Source of the DNA: Desulfurivibrio sp.
Lineage (GTDB): Bacteria; Desulfobacterota; Desulfobulbia; Desulfobulbales; Desulfurivibrionaceae
DNA length: 45,884 nt
Direction of reading: 5' to 3'
Assembly (NCBI GenBank): GCA_013791995.1
Contig: VMSS01000230.1
Span: 1-45,884, forward strand
The notes beneath the pieces are model-generated. The model worked only from the letters and a program-made list of their open reading frames with translations. It had not been told where the DNA came from and made no database searches. Within the stretch, counting starts at the first letter, position 1. Every line of letters starts with the position of its first letter. This document shows, piece after piece, positions 24,359 through 32,294 of this stretch. The translations under genes were made by a program, and so were the position numbers.

Positions 24359-24440
24359 AATGCCGGTTTGCCAAGGTATGGTGCCTTGACCGGCGCCAGC
24401 CGTAACCGCACACATGCACGAATGGAGTGGAACACTTACC

Positions 24441-26519
24441 ATGAGAGACATTACGAAAGTCCGCAATATTGGAATCAGCGCCCATATCGATTCGGGAAAA
24501 ACCACCCTGACCGAGCGCATTCTTTTTTATACCCAGCGTATCCATACCATCCATGAAGTACGGGGCAAGGACGGCGTCGGCGCCAAAATGGACTCCATGG
24601 AGCTGGAGCGGGAACGGGGCATCACCATCTGTTCCGCCGCCACCTATTGCGACTGGAAAGACCATGCCGTCAACATCATCGATACCCCCGGCCATGTGGA
24701 TTTCACCATCGAAGTTGAGCGGGCCCTGCGCGTGCTCGACGGCGCGGTGCTGATTCTCTGTTCCGTTGGCGGCGTTCAGTCCCAGTCCATCACGGTTAAC
24801 CGGCAGATGACCCGTTACCGGGTTCCCCGCGTCGCCTTTATCAATAAATGTGACCGAACCGGCGCCAATCCGGAAAGGGTTATCAAACAGCTCCGCGACA
24901 AGCTGGCCCTCAACGCGGTGCCCATCCAGGTGCCCATGGGTCTCGAAGGCGAGATGCAGGGGCTTATCGATCTGGTTCGGATGAAGGCCGTCTATTTTGA
25001 TGGAGAAAACGGCGACAAACTCCGCGAAGAGGAGATCCCGGCCCAGTACAAGGAAGAATGCGACATCAAGCGGGAAGAGATGCTGGACGCAGTTTCCATG
25101 TTCTCCGATGAATTGATGGAGGCCGTGCTGGAAGGCACCCCCACCGAAGAAATGATCATGGACGCGATCCGCAAGGGGACCCTGGCCCTTGAATTCACCC
25201 CGGTGATGATGGGAACCGCTTACAAAAATAAGGGTGTGCAACTCCTGCTCGACGCAGTAATCGACTACCTGCCCTGCCCGACCGATGTTGAAAATTTCGC
25301 CCTGGATCTGGATCATGAAGAGGCCGAAGTCAAGGTGAGCAACATCTCGAGCGACCCCTTGCTGGCCCTGGCCTTCAAACTTGAGGACGGTCGGTACGGG
25401 CAGCTTACCTATGTCCGCACCTACCAAGGCACCCTGAAAAAAGGCGACTCCATCGTCAATGTCCGGACCGGAAAGAAGGCCAAGGTTGGCCGGTTGGTGC
25501 GGATGCATTCCGACGATATGGAAGAGATCGATGAAGCAGGGGCCGGCGATATCGTCGCTCTGTTCGGCATTGATTGCGCCTCCGGCGACACCTTCACCAG
25601 CGGCAGCGATTACAACTTCTCCATGACCTCCATGCATGTGCCGGCGCCGGTTATCTCCCTCTCCATCACCCCGATAGATAACAAGGCCCAGGACAACATG
25701 TCCAAGGCCCTGAACCGCTTCACCAAGGAAGACCCCACCTTTAAGACCTATGTGGACGCCGAAACCTTGGAAACCATCATCTCCGGCATGGGCGAGCTGC
25801 ATCTTGACGTCTACGTCGAACGGATGAAACGCGAATACAAGGCCGAAGTAACCGTGGGCGCGCCCCAGGTTGCTTACCGGGAGACGATCACCCAGCGGGC
25901 CGAGTTCAACTATACCCACAAGAAACAGACCGGCGGTTCCGGCCAGTTCGGTCGGGTTGCCGGCTTCCTTGAGCCTCTGGAAGAGGGCGAATATGAATTC
26001 GTCGACAAGATTGTCGGCGGCTCTGTGCCCCGGGAATATATCCCCTCCTGCGACAAGGGCTTCCAGAAGTGCATGGACAAAGGGGCTCTCGTTGGCGCCC
26101 ATGTCACCGGCGTCCGCTGCACCATCACCGATGGCGCTTCCCATGCCGTGGACTCTTCGGACATCGCCTTCCAGTTGGCCGCCCAGGGCGGATTCAAAGA
26201 AGCATACATGAAGGCCAAACCGATGATCATGGAGCCCATCATGAAGGTCGCAGCCGAGGGACCCTCCGAGTTCCAGGGCTCGATCATGGGCAGCCTGAAC
26301 CAGCGGCGCGGCATAATTATCGGCACCAACGAGGAAGAGGCTTACACGGTCATTGAGGCCGAGGTTCCGCTTTCCGAGATGTTTGGCTATTCAACCGATC
26401 TTCGGTCCTTGACCCAGGGCAAGGCAGAATTTACCATGGAATTTGCCACCTACAGGCAAGTGCCCAAGAGCGTTGCCGAAGAGTTGATCACCAAGGCTCA
26501 GAAAAAAGACAAAAAATAG
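24441..26519 (+). CDS. fusA: Elongation factor G, spd/mitochondrial EF-G1 type
   Basis: 692 residues from ATG 24441 ([22 protein letters not shown]). The GTPase that moves tRNA and mRNA on the ribosome. G motifs: [28 protein letters not shown]. Domains follow in normal order: G, II (about 300-390), III, IV ([11 protein letters not shown]) and V ([44 protein letters not shown]). Phrases such as [35 protein letters not shown] and [13 protein letters not shown] are those I associate with mitochondrial EF-G1 and its bacterial relative spdEFG1. It stands outside a str operon, fitting a separate paralogue. Whether the organism also has a classical EF-G cannot be seen here. Confidence 0.95.
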   Translation: MRDITKVRNIGISAHIDSGKTTLTERILFYTQRIHTIHEVRGKDGVGAKMDSMELERERGITICSAATYCDWKDHAVNIIDTPGHVDFTIEVERALRVLDGAVLILCSVGGVQSQSITVNRQMTRYRVPRVAFINKCDRTGANPERVIKQLRDKLALNAVPIQVPMGLEGEMQGLIDLVRMKAVYFDGENGDKLREEEIPAQYKEECDIKREEMLDAVSMFSDELMEAVLEGTPTEEMIMDAIRKGTLALEFTPVMMGTAYKNKGVQLLLDAVIDYLPCPTDVENFALDLDHEEAEVKVSNISSDPLLALAFKLEDGRYGQLTYVRTYQGTLKKGDSIVNVRTGKKAKVGRLVRMHSDDMEEIDEAGAGDIVALFGIDCASGDTFTSGSDYNFSMTSMHVPAPVISLSITPIDNKAQDNMSKALNRFTKEDPTFKTYVDAETLETIISGMGELHLDVYVERMKREYKAEVTVGAPQVAYRETITQRAEFNYTHKKQTGGSGQFGRVAGFLEPLEEGEYEFVDKIVGGSVPREYIPSCDKGFQKCMDKGALVGAHVTGVRCTITDGASHAVDSSDIAFQLAAQGGFKEAYMKAKPMIMEPIMKVAAEGPSEFQGSIMGSLNQRRGIIIGTNEEEAYTVIEAEVPLSEMFGYSTDLRSLTQGKAEFTMEFATYRQVPKSVAEELITKAQKKDKK

Positions 26520-26575
26520 TAGCTGTCCAGCGACATCGCATCTGAGGCAGCAAAGCGGCGTTGCTGAACAGTCAC
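26519..26575. repeat. MITE-like palindromic repeat, family 2, short copy
   Basis: Starts at the last base of the EF-G stop codon, GTAGCTGTCCAGCG, and ends TTGCTGAACAGTCAC. It is a shortened relative of the units at 44746 and 44981 with the inner CATCGCATCTG also kept. Confidence 0.65.
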
Positions 26576-26637
26576 ATTCCGTGGTTTTTGTCCACTTTCG
26601 GCGTCACGCTGAATAATTACAAAAATAGGATACCACC

Positions 26638-27348
26638 ATGCTGAAACAAGACCTGATTGAAAAGAATCCCATCCGCCACCTGAAGGGTGAAAGCGATGCC
26701 AAGGAATCCAGCCGGATGGGGTTGGTCATGGCTCGGGCCGGCGTGGGCAAAACCGCGCTGCTGGTACAAATCGCCCTGGACAGTCTGTTGAACGACAAAC
26801 AGGTTGTCCATGTCAGTGTCGGCCAGAGCCTTGACAAGACCAAGCTCTGGTATGACGACATGTTCAAGGATATCGCCGGAGGCTGCAAGCTGGACAATGC
26901 CGCGGAGATTCATGACGGGATCATGCGCAACCGGATGATCATCACCTTCAACGAATCCAAGTTCAGCCTGGCCAAACTGGAAGAACGGCTGCATGACCTT
27001 GTGCAGCAGAACGTGATCAAGCCGAGCTGCATGGTGGTTGACGGCTTCGACTTTATTGACGCCGACCGCGCGGTGCTGGAAGGAATGCGTGATCTGGCAA
27101 AAACAATGGACATGCAGATCTGGTTCTCCGCCGTTTCCACCGATGGGGTAGATATCCCCGCATCCGGTGTTCCGGCACCCTGCAGCGGCATGGAAGACCT
27201 GTTCAATACCATTGTTCTCCTGAAGCCGGTCTCACAAAGCGAGTGCATTGATCTGAACATCATCAAGGGTTCCGCCTCGGTCAGCAAATGCGGCAAGCTC
27301 CTCAAGCTCGACACAAAAACATTCATGATCAGGGAAGACTGCAAGTAA
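26638..27348 (+). CDS. P-loop ATPase of unknown function
   Basis: 236 residues, cytoplasmic. Walker A is ARAGVGKTA (about 32-40) and Walker B is CMVVDGFDF (about 137-145), as in RecA/KaiC- or DnaB-like folds. Between them is a strand (KQVVHVSVGQSLDKTKLWYDDMF). Late elements are QIWFSAVSTDG and NTIVLLKPVSQSECIDLNIIKGS. Start ATG 26638 with AGGA upstream. No partner is obvious: EF-G lies upstream past a repeat and a REP-type terminator follows. A relative of RecA-superfamily regulators is likely, but no specific role can be given. Confidence 0.75.
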   Translation: MLKQDLIEKNPIRHLKGESDAKESSRMGLVMARAGVGKTALLVQIALDSLLNDKQVVHVSVGQSLDKTKLWYDDMFKDIAGGCKLDNAAEIHDGIMRNRMIITFNESKFSLAKLEERLHDLVQQNVIKPSCMVVDGFDFIDADRAVLEGMRDLAKTMDMQIWFSAVSTDGVDIPASGVPAPCSGMEDLFNTIVLLKPVSQSECIDLNIIKGSASVSKCGKLLKLDTKTFMIREDCK

Positions 27349-27360
27349 ACAACGATTCAG

Positions 27361-27448
27361 GTGCTTCGACAAGCTCAGCACGAACGGACATTTATGTAAC
27401 GCATTACCATGCCGTTCGTGCTGAGCCTGTCGAAGCACTCTTTTTTTA
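27361..27448 (+). terminator. REP-like palindrome acting as terminator
   Basis: GTGCTTCGACAAGCTCAGCA continues to CGAACGG (27361-27387) and pairs with the inverse copy at 27412-27438, followed by TCTTTTTTT. A perfect-looking family 1 pair that has become, or serves as, the terminator of the ATPase gene. Confidence 0.75.
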
Positions 27449-27999
27449 CGAGCACCTCATTCTGGATCAGCACAAGGTGGACGGCGCAAGCTGTCCGCCT
27501 TTTTTATTGGTGCGGCGGGGAACTCCTGACAACGTGACGTCAAATCATATCCGTCCATCTCTCTGCTCTACTTTATAACCCTTGCGGGATGAATCAAACA
27601 GTCGGGGTTTCCGTCACGGTGACGCCGCTTACCTAAATCGCTTTTTCAGAAGTGTTTCTGGATCGCTCGGTTTCGTGCAATGGTAACTCCCCATTTGTCC
27701 TGCCGCGCCTCGCAGACGGTGGCGGTAAAAGGCGCAAAAACTGTCTGAGGGCGAAGCCCGAGTTTTTTTGCGTCCCGCCATCGTCGAGAAGTGAGGGAAG
27801 CCCGCAGGGCCTGGACTGGCTGGGGTGCCGTTTTCTTCTTTTTTCTTTTGGGCACGCAAAAGAAGAAAGAACAGCTGCAAGGTTTGTCGCATCTTTCTCC
27901 CGGAATTTTCTGAATTACCATTTTTTATTGACCTTCCCCCCGGTAAAAGGCTACTCTTTCCCGAAAAATAGCCTCTTCCGTCAGGACACATAATACCCC
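27449..27999. other. Non-coding region with an A/T-rich hairpin
   Basis: About 550 bases before HisA. The only clear structure is a long hairpin at about 27836-27871: TTCTTTTTTCTTTTG, loop GGCACG, CAAAAGAAGAAAGAA. Both strands hold open frames here but with biased, unprotein-like content (KKKEEN, FFFLL). The segment 27640-27910 looks like a dispersed repeat of unknown kind. Confidence 0.5.
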
Positions 28000-28770
28000 A
28001 TGAAATTCAGACCGTGCATTGACCTCCACCATGGCCGAGTAAAGCAGATTGTCGGCTCCACTCTTTCCGACGAACAGCAGGAAAACCTGACCATCAACTT
28101 TGCCTCGGACCAGCCAGCCTCCCATTATGCCGCCATGTATAAGCAAGACGGGCTTTTCGGCGGCCATGTGATCATGCTGGGCCCGGGCAACGAGGCAGCG
28201 GCCACAAGGGCCTTGCAGGCCTTCCCCGGTGGATTGCAGTTGGGCGGAGGAATTACGGCGGACAATGCCGCCCTCTGGCTGGACCGGGGTGCGAGCGCGG
28301 TGATCGTCACTTCCGCAGTGTTCACAGACGGGATGGTGCATGAAGATCGGCTTGAGGAGATGGTCCGGGCAGTGGGCAAGGAACGGCTGGTCCTTGACCT
28401 GAGCTGTCGGAAAAAGGGGGATGCCTATTATATCGTCACTGACCGGTGGCAGAAATTCACCCAGGTGGCGGTTTCCGAACAGTCCCTTGCATATTTTGCC
28501 AATCACTGCTGTGAATTCCTTATCCACGCCGTTGATGTGGAAGGAAAATGTGCCGGGATCGAAGAGGAGCTGACCGAGATGCTCGGCCGCTTCAGCCCGA
28601 TTCCCACAACCTATGCGGGCGGGGTGAAGAATCTCGCCGATCTCTATCGGGTCAAGGAACTGGGGTTAAATCGCCTGGATGCCACCATCGGCAGCGCTCT
28701 CGACATCTTTGGCGGAACCGGCATCACCTATGTTGATGCCGTTGCCTTTAATCGTCGGGAAGGATGCTGA
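28000..28770 (+). CDS. hisA: HisA, eukaryote-type phosphoribosylformimino-AICAR-P isomerase
   Basis: 256 residues, TIM-barrel enzyme of histidine biosynthesis (step four, opening the ribose ring of ProFAR to PRFAR). Its sequence follows the fungal/plant HIS6 type rather than ordinary bacterial HisA: CIDLHHGRVKQIVGSTL, YYAKLYK-like HYAAMYKQDG, HVIMLGPGNEAAATRAL, LQLGGGITADNA, VIVTSAVF, VLDLSCRKKGDAYYIV, FLIHAVDVEGKCAGI, TTYAGGVKNLADL and TIGSALDIFGG. No other his gene is adjacent. Its stop codon overlaps the start of the small gene that follows. Start ATG 28000 has a weak ribosome site. Confidence 0.92.
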   Translation: MKFRPCIDLHHGRVKQIVGSTLSDEQQENLTINFASDQPASHYAAMYKQDGLFGGHVIMLGPGNEAAATRALQAFPGGLQLGGGITADNAALWLDRGASAVIVTSAVFTDGMVHEDRLEEMVRAVGKERLVLDLSCRKKGDAYYIVTDRWQKFTQVAVSEQSLAYFANHCCEFLIHAVDVEGKCAGIEEELTEMLGRFSPIPTTYAGGVKNLADLYRVKELGLNRLDATIGSALDIFGGTGITYVDAVAFNRREGC

Positions 28771-28949
28771 TCGTGAATCCGGACACCGACAATGCCGGGG
28801 AAACCGAACGATTGACCCTCCAGGTCGACAGCGATCTTTTCCGGGCCTTTCAACGCTGCGTCTGGATCATTGTCCATGAAACCGGCAGGCCCAGGGTCGA
28901 GATCATGAACGAAATGATCCGCGATTTTTTAATAAAACACGATTGTTGA
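28764..28949 (+). CDS. Small ribbon-helix-helix-like protein downstream of HisA
   Basis: 61 residues. ATG 28764 overlaps the HisA stop by seven bases; an in-frame GTG at 28773 has AGGA at better spacing and may be the true start. The pattern ERLTLQVDSDLFRAFQRC then PRVEIMNEMIRDFLIKHDC resembles a strand-helix-helix DNA-binding fold. It is likely cotranscribed with hisA. The function is not known. Confidence 0.6.
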   Translation: MLIVNPDTDNAGETERLTLQVDSDLFRAFQRCVWIIVHETGRPRVEIMNEMIRDFLIKHDC

Positions 28950-29135
28950 ACTCCCCTCCTTGACCGCAGTGTCAGCCTCAGCTACTATGGTCCAAGTCGT
29001 TGTAACACTAATGATATCTTCATCTGGAAGGCGAAACCGGCAACGGTGCTGACGGACTCAAGAACCGAAACCACATGGTCACGCACGAAGAAGTTATTTC
29101 ATAACGACTCATAAACCATACTAAAAGGTCTGCCG

Positions 29136-30032
29136 ATGCCCGGGGCTCCCCTGACCAACGAACAGCGCTTCGCTCTGATCCAGAAATATATCGAGCGGAT
29201 GCCGAGCCTGTCCACCACGGTGACCAAGGTTCTTGAAGTCTGCAATACGCCCAGCACCTCGGCCAACGATCTGAACCGGGTCATCGCTCTGGACCCGGTC
29301 CTGACCGGACAGGTGCTCAAACTCATCAACTCGGCTTATTACTCCCTGCCCAACCAAATCAACTCCCTCACCCGGGCGATCATCATGCTCGGGATCAACA
29401 CCGTAAAAAATCTGGCCCTGAGCACCGCGGTTTTGGGCAGCATGGGAAAGCAGGACTCTTTCCTTTCGCTGTCCATGGATGCGTTCTGGACCCATTCCCT
29501 CTGTGTGGGGGTGATGGCCAAGGCGCTGGCCAAACTCAAGGGAATTCCCGGAATGATGCAGGAGGAATTCTTTGTTGCCGGCCTGCTTCACGATCTGGGA
29601 AAAATTCCGCTGAATAACTGTTTTGCCGAGGAATACCGGCAGGCACTGGAATTGTCCGCCATTGAACAGGGGCCATTGACGGGAGCCGAGGAGATGCTGC
29701 TGGGCTTCGATCACAGCCAAGCAGGGAAGATGATCGCCGAGAAATGGCAGCTCAACCAGGGTCTCACCGAATTGCTCCGCTTCCACCACACCCCGGAGAG
29801 CACTTCCGCAGACAACCACCAGCTTGTTGGTGTGGTGGCCCTGGCAAATACCTACGCCAACCTCTTTGACGTCGGTTCCGCCGGAGACCGCTACCCGGAC
29901 ATGTCCAGGGTCGCTGAACTGCTCGCCCTGGTCGGCTTGAAATGGTATGATCTTTCAAGTCTGCACTCGGTTGTGCAACAGGAAATAGAAAAGGCCCAGA
30001 TTTTTCTCCAGGTCGCCAGGGAGACATCATGA
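29136..30032 (+). CDS. HDOD domain protein
   Basis: 298 residues. HDOD domains are HD-like folds without firm catalytic activity, used in signalling. Here: RMPSLSTTVTKVLEVCN, ALDPVLTGQVLKLINSAYYSLPNQINSLTRAIIMLG, then SHSLCVGV-type segment, GLLHDLGKIPLN with an HD pair, and FDHSQAGKMIAEKW. These mark the full domain. AAAGG lies before ATG 29136. The stop overlaps the next gene's start by four bases, so the two form an operon. Confidence 0.88.
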   Translation: MPGAPLTNEQRFALIQKYIERMPSLSTTVTKVLEVCNTPSTSANDLNRVIALDPVLTGQVLKLINSAYYSLPNQINSLTRAIIMLGINTVKNLALSTAVLGSMGKQDSFLSLSMDAFWTHSLCVGVMAKALAKLKGIPGMMQEEFFVAGLLHDLGKIPLNNCFAEEYRQALELSAIEQGPLTGAEEMLLGFDHSQAGKMIAEKWQLNQGLTELLRFHHTPESTSADNHQLVGVVALANTYANLFDVGSAGDRYPDMSRVAELLALVGLKWYDLSSLHSVVQQEIEKAQIFLQVARETS

Positions 30033-30952
30033 GCATGAAAATCAAATTCTGGGGGGTTCGAGGGTCCATCCCCTGTCCCGGGCCAAAAACCATGAAATAT
30101 GGCGGCAACACGGCCTGCATCGAGCTGCGTTTCCCGGAAATCAATCGTCTCATTATCATCGATGCCGGTTCCGGTCTTCGGGAACTGGGCAATTTCATGA
30201 TGGCCAACGACTTCAAGAAAGGGCCGATCAACACGGATATTTTTCTGACCCATACCCACTGGGATCACATCATGGGATTTCCCTTTTTCACCCCGATCTA
30301 CGTGCCGGGCAGCACCATCAGGGTTCACGGCCCGGTCAGTTTCGAGGGTGACACCCTGGAAAAGATCGTGGGCGGCCAGTTGACCTACCGCTACTTCCCG
30401 GTTCGCCAGGCAGAGCTTGCCGCCAAGATCGAATACATTGATCTCAAGGAAGGCGAGATCGATCTGGGAGACGGCATCACCGTAACGGCAAAATACCTGA
30501 ATCATCCCATCCTCTGTCTTGGCTACCGCTTTGCCTACCAAGGGAAGACGATTTGCACAGCCTATGACACCGAGCCATTCCGAAATGTTTTTTGCACGGA
30601 TCCGGAAGATCCCTCCTATGACGAAAGCATGGCCACAGAGGGCGAAATGGTGGCCCAGGAGCAGAATGGGATTTTGGAGCAGTTTTTTGCCGGGGTGGAC
30701 CTGCTGGTACACGACAGCCAATACACCCGCGAAGAATATCTGGCCAAATTTACGGGTTGGGGCCACTCCTCCTTTGAGCATGCGATTGGAGCTGCCAACA
30801 CAGCCGGAGTGAAAGCCCTGGCCCTGTTTCACCATGATCCCATGCGCACCGACGACCAGATAGACGCCTTAAAGGAAACATATTGCGTCCAGGCGGGGCA
30901 GGGCGGTACCGAGATATTCTTTGCCAGGGAAGGCGTGGAGAGAGAGGTGTAA
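30029..30952 (+). CDS. Metallo-beta-lactamase-fold hydrolase
   Basis: 307 residues. The first metal motif is LTHTHWDH (H75, H77, D79, H80), with further ligands likely in LNHPILCLGYRF, YDTEP and HDSQYTREEY (HDSQYT as in PhnP/cyclic-phosphodiesterase-like members). The start MSMKIKFWGVRGSIP matches a common group of bacterial MBL proteins found beside HDOD or receiver genes. It overlaps the HDOD stop (ATGA), implying joint function, perhaps in nucleotide or phosphodiester metabolism. Substrate not known. Confidence 0.88.
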   Translation: MSMKIKFWGVRGSIPCPGPKTMKYGGNTACIELRFPEINRLIIIDAGSGLRELGNFMMANDFKKGPINTDIFLTHTHWDHIMGFPFFTPIYVPGSTIRVHGPVSFEGDTLEKIVGGQLTYRYFPVRQAELAAKIEYIDLKEGEIDLGDGITVTAKYLNHPILCLGYRFAYQGKTICTAYDTEPFRNVFCTDPEDPSYDESMATEGEMVAQEQNGILEQFFAGVDLLVHDSQYTREEYLAKFTGWGHSSFEHAIGAANTAGVKALALFHHDPMRTDDQIDALKETYCVQAGQGGTEIFFAREGVEREV

Positions 30953-31066
30953 GGCTATCAGCTAAAAAATTATAGTTCCACAGCAATAATGTCGATGGGT
31001 ATTGTAACAGAATATCAAGGAGAAGCATAAACCACGCCAAGGAAACAGCCAAGGAGGGGGAAAACA

Positions 31067-31489
31067 ATGGTTATTTCCGATGAAATCAAATTTCCACGAC
31101 CGATCAGAATCGATCCGTATCGGAAGGAAAAAAAGGTTGACCCCATCGACGGCATCACCCCGGTGGCGCGCATCGGCGCATTCAAGCGGGAATGGCAGCG
31201 GGGCAAAGAGTCGCGCCGGAATCAGGAGGAATCTCTTTTTCTCTCACCCGAGGAAACCTCAGTACGCCGCTTGGTGGCGCAGGTCAACACCCACCTTGAA
31301 AACCAGAACATCCTCATCCATCTTGTACTCATCAAAGACGAAAACGGTTATTCCCTTGATGTCTATGACTGCACCGGTAACGAGCAATGCTCCATTATCG
31401 GCGACGTGGTGATCGACCTCAACGACCTGCCGGTTCTGCTTAAAAATCTTCAGCAGGAAGCCGGCATTCTCCTCGATACCATCTCATAA
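31067..31489 (+). CDS. Conserved-looking hypothetical protein, FlaG-like C-terminus
   Basis: 140 residues, start ATG 31067 with AAGGAGGGGG upstream. The first 60 residues are charged (RPIRIDPYRKEKKVDPIDGI, EWQRGKESRRNQEES). The C-terminal part (LVAQVNTHLENQNILIHLVLIKDENGYSLDVYDCTGNE...) has the Asn-rich helix and strand pattern seen in FlaG-like proteins, but similarity is weak. No signal peptide. It precedes the dsr promoter region. Function not recognised. Confidence 0.65.
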   Translation: MVISDEIKFPRPIRIDPYRKEKKVDPIDGITPVARIGAFKREWQRGKESRRNQEESLFLSPEETSVRRLVAQVNTHLENQNILIHLVLIKDENGYSLDVYDCTGNEQCSIIGDVVIDLNDLPVLLKNLQQEAGILLDTIS

Positions 31490-31530
31490 TCCGCCCCTTT
31501 CCCCGCGTATTTTTCTTGTTGAAATCTGAA

Positions 31531-31560
31531 TTGAAACATGCTACCAATGCCTTTCATATT
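31531..31560 (+). promoter_or_regulatory. Candidate sigma-70 promoter for the RsbRD-like gene and dsr operon
   Basis: TTGAAA (31531-31536), 18-base spacer, CATATT (31555-31560). The -10 box overlaps the left arm of the palindrome that follows. Confidence 0.45.
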
Positions 31561-31596
31561 CTGAATGGTCATTCAGGATATAGGGGTATTCCCCTA
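31556..31596. promoter_or_regulatory. Two palindromes upstream of the dsr region, candidate operators
   Basis: ATATTCTGAATG (31556-31567), GT, CATTCAGGATAT (31570-31581): 11 of 12 arm positions match. It is followed directly by TAGGGG TATT CCCCTA (31581-31596), a perfect 6-base-arm palindrome. Such symmetry over a -10 box suggests a repressor or activator site. Confidence 0.55.
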
Positions 31597-31624
31597 AAAA
31601 AACAGGATGTTTCCGAGGTGAGGA

Positions 31625-32164
31625 ATGTTAGTTGCTGAACTGCTTATAGATCGAAAAGGCGAGATTCTGGACAGCTGGGTCGATCAGGTTCTGGCTACCT
31701 ACCCGGCGGATGGCGCCCGTATCTTTAAAAAAGAGAAGGACCGGTTTGCCAATCCGGTGGGGGTGGCAGTGAAGAGCTCCCTGTGGTCGGTGTATGCCCT
31801 TCTCTTCGAGAAAAACGAGCCGGAAAAGATCGTGGAATCCCTTGAACATATGGTCCAGATTCGGGCGGTGCAGACATTTAATCCTTCCGAAGCGGTCTCC
31901 ATGGCATACATCTTGAAGAGAGTCATAAAGGATTTCTGCAGGAAGGACAAAGTCGACGATCATGACGGTTGGCTTGCGTTTGAAGAAAAGGCCGACATTC
32001 TGGCCTACACCATGTTCGACCTGTATTCCGCCTGCCGGGAAAGGCTCTATCAGACCCGGATCGCGGAGATCAAAAGCGGAAACAGCATCACAACGGATCG
32101 CGGTTGCCCCTCGAAGTTGATGGACACCAATGCCGCCCGGAAAGCAGAGATTAAGGCGTTATAA
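31625..32164 (+). CDS. RsbRD N-terminal-like regulatory protein upstream of dsrM
   Basis: 179 residues, all-helical, soluble. It matches the RsbRD N-terminal (globin-like, non-heme) fold: LIDRKGEILDSWVDQVLATYP, VQTFNPSEAVSMAYILKRVIKDFC and ILAYTMFDLYSACRERLYQTRI. Genes of this kind stand before dsrMKJOP in other sulfate reducers as far as I recall, suggesting a regulatory or sensory role for the complex. Start ATG 31625, GAGGTGAGG just upstream. A hairpin without a T run (32172-32195) separates it from dsrM. Confidence 0.75.
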   Translation: MLVAELLIDRKGEILDSWVDQVLATYPADGARIFKKEKDRFANPVGVAVKSSLWSVYALLFEKNEPEKIVESLEHMVQIRAVQTFNPSEAVSMAYILKRVIKDFCRKDKVDDHDGWLAFEEKADILAYTMFDLYSACRERLYQTRIAEIKSGNSITTDRGCPSKLMDTNAARKAEIKAL

Positions 32165-32171
32165 CAAAATA

Positions 32172-32195
32172 TCCTTGCCGTTTTCCCGGCAAGGA
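32172..32195 (+). other. RNA hairpin between the RsbRD-like gene and dsrM
   Basis: TCCTTGCCG (32172-32180), loop TTTTCC, CGGCAAGGA (32187-32195). No T tract follows, so it is more likely an mRNA processing or stability element than a terminator. Confidence 0.6.
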
Positions 32196-32294
32196 CGACA
32201 TAAACGCCGCTATGGAATAGTCACGGAAACAGCAATGTTTACGGAGATGGTTATTCCGGAGCGGGATCCTAAACATGATGCGAGGTAATTGTAA

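Noticed and set aside
24357-26144. 595-residue open frame antisense to the EF-G gene
   Set aside because: It lies wholly opposite a strongly conserved gene, has odd Gly/His-rich composition and no ribosome site. It follows from GC-rich codon use.
27629-27991. Open frames on both strands (90-120 residues) before hisA
   Set aside because: Biased content, overlapping on both strands, no ribosome sites; judged repeat or structured DNA.
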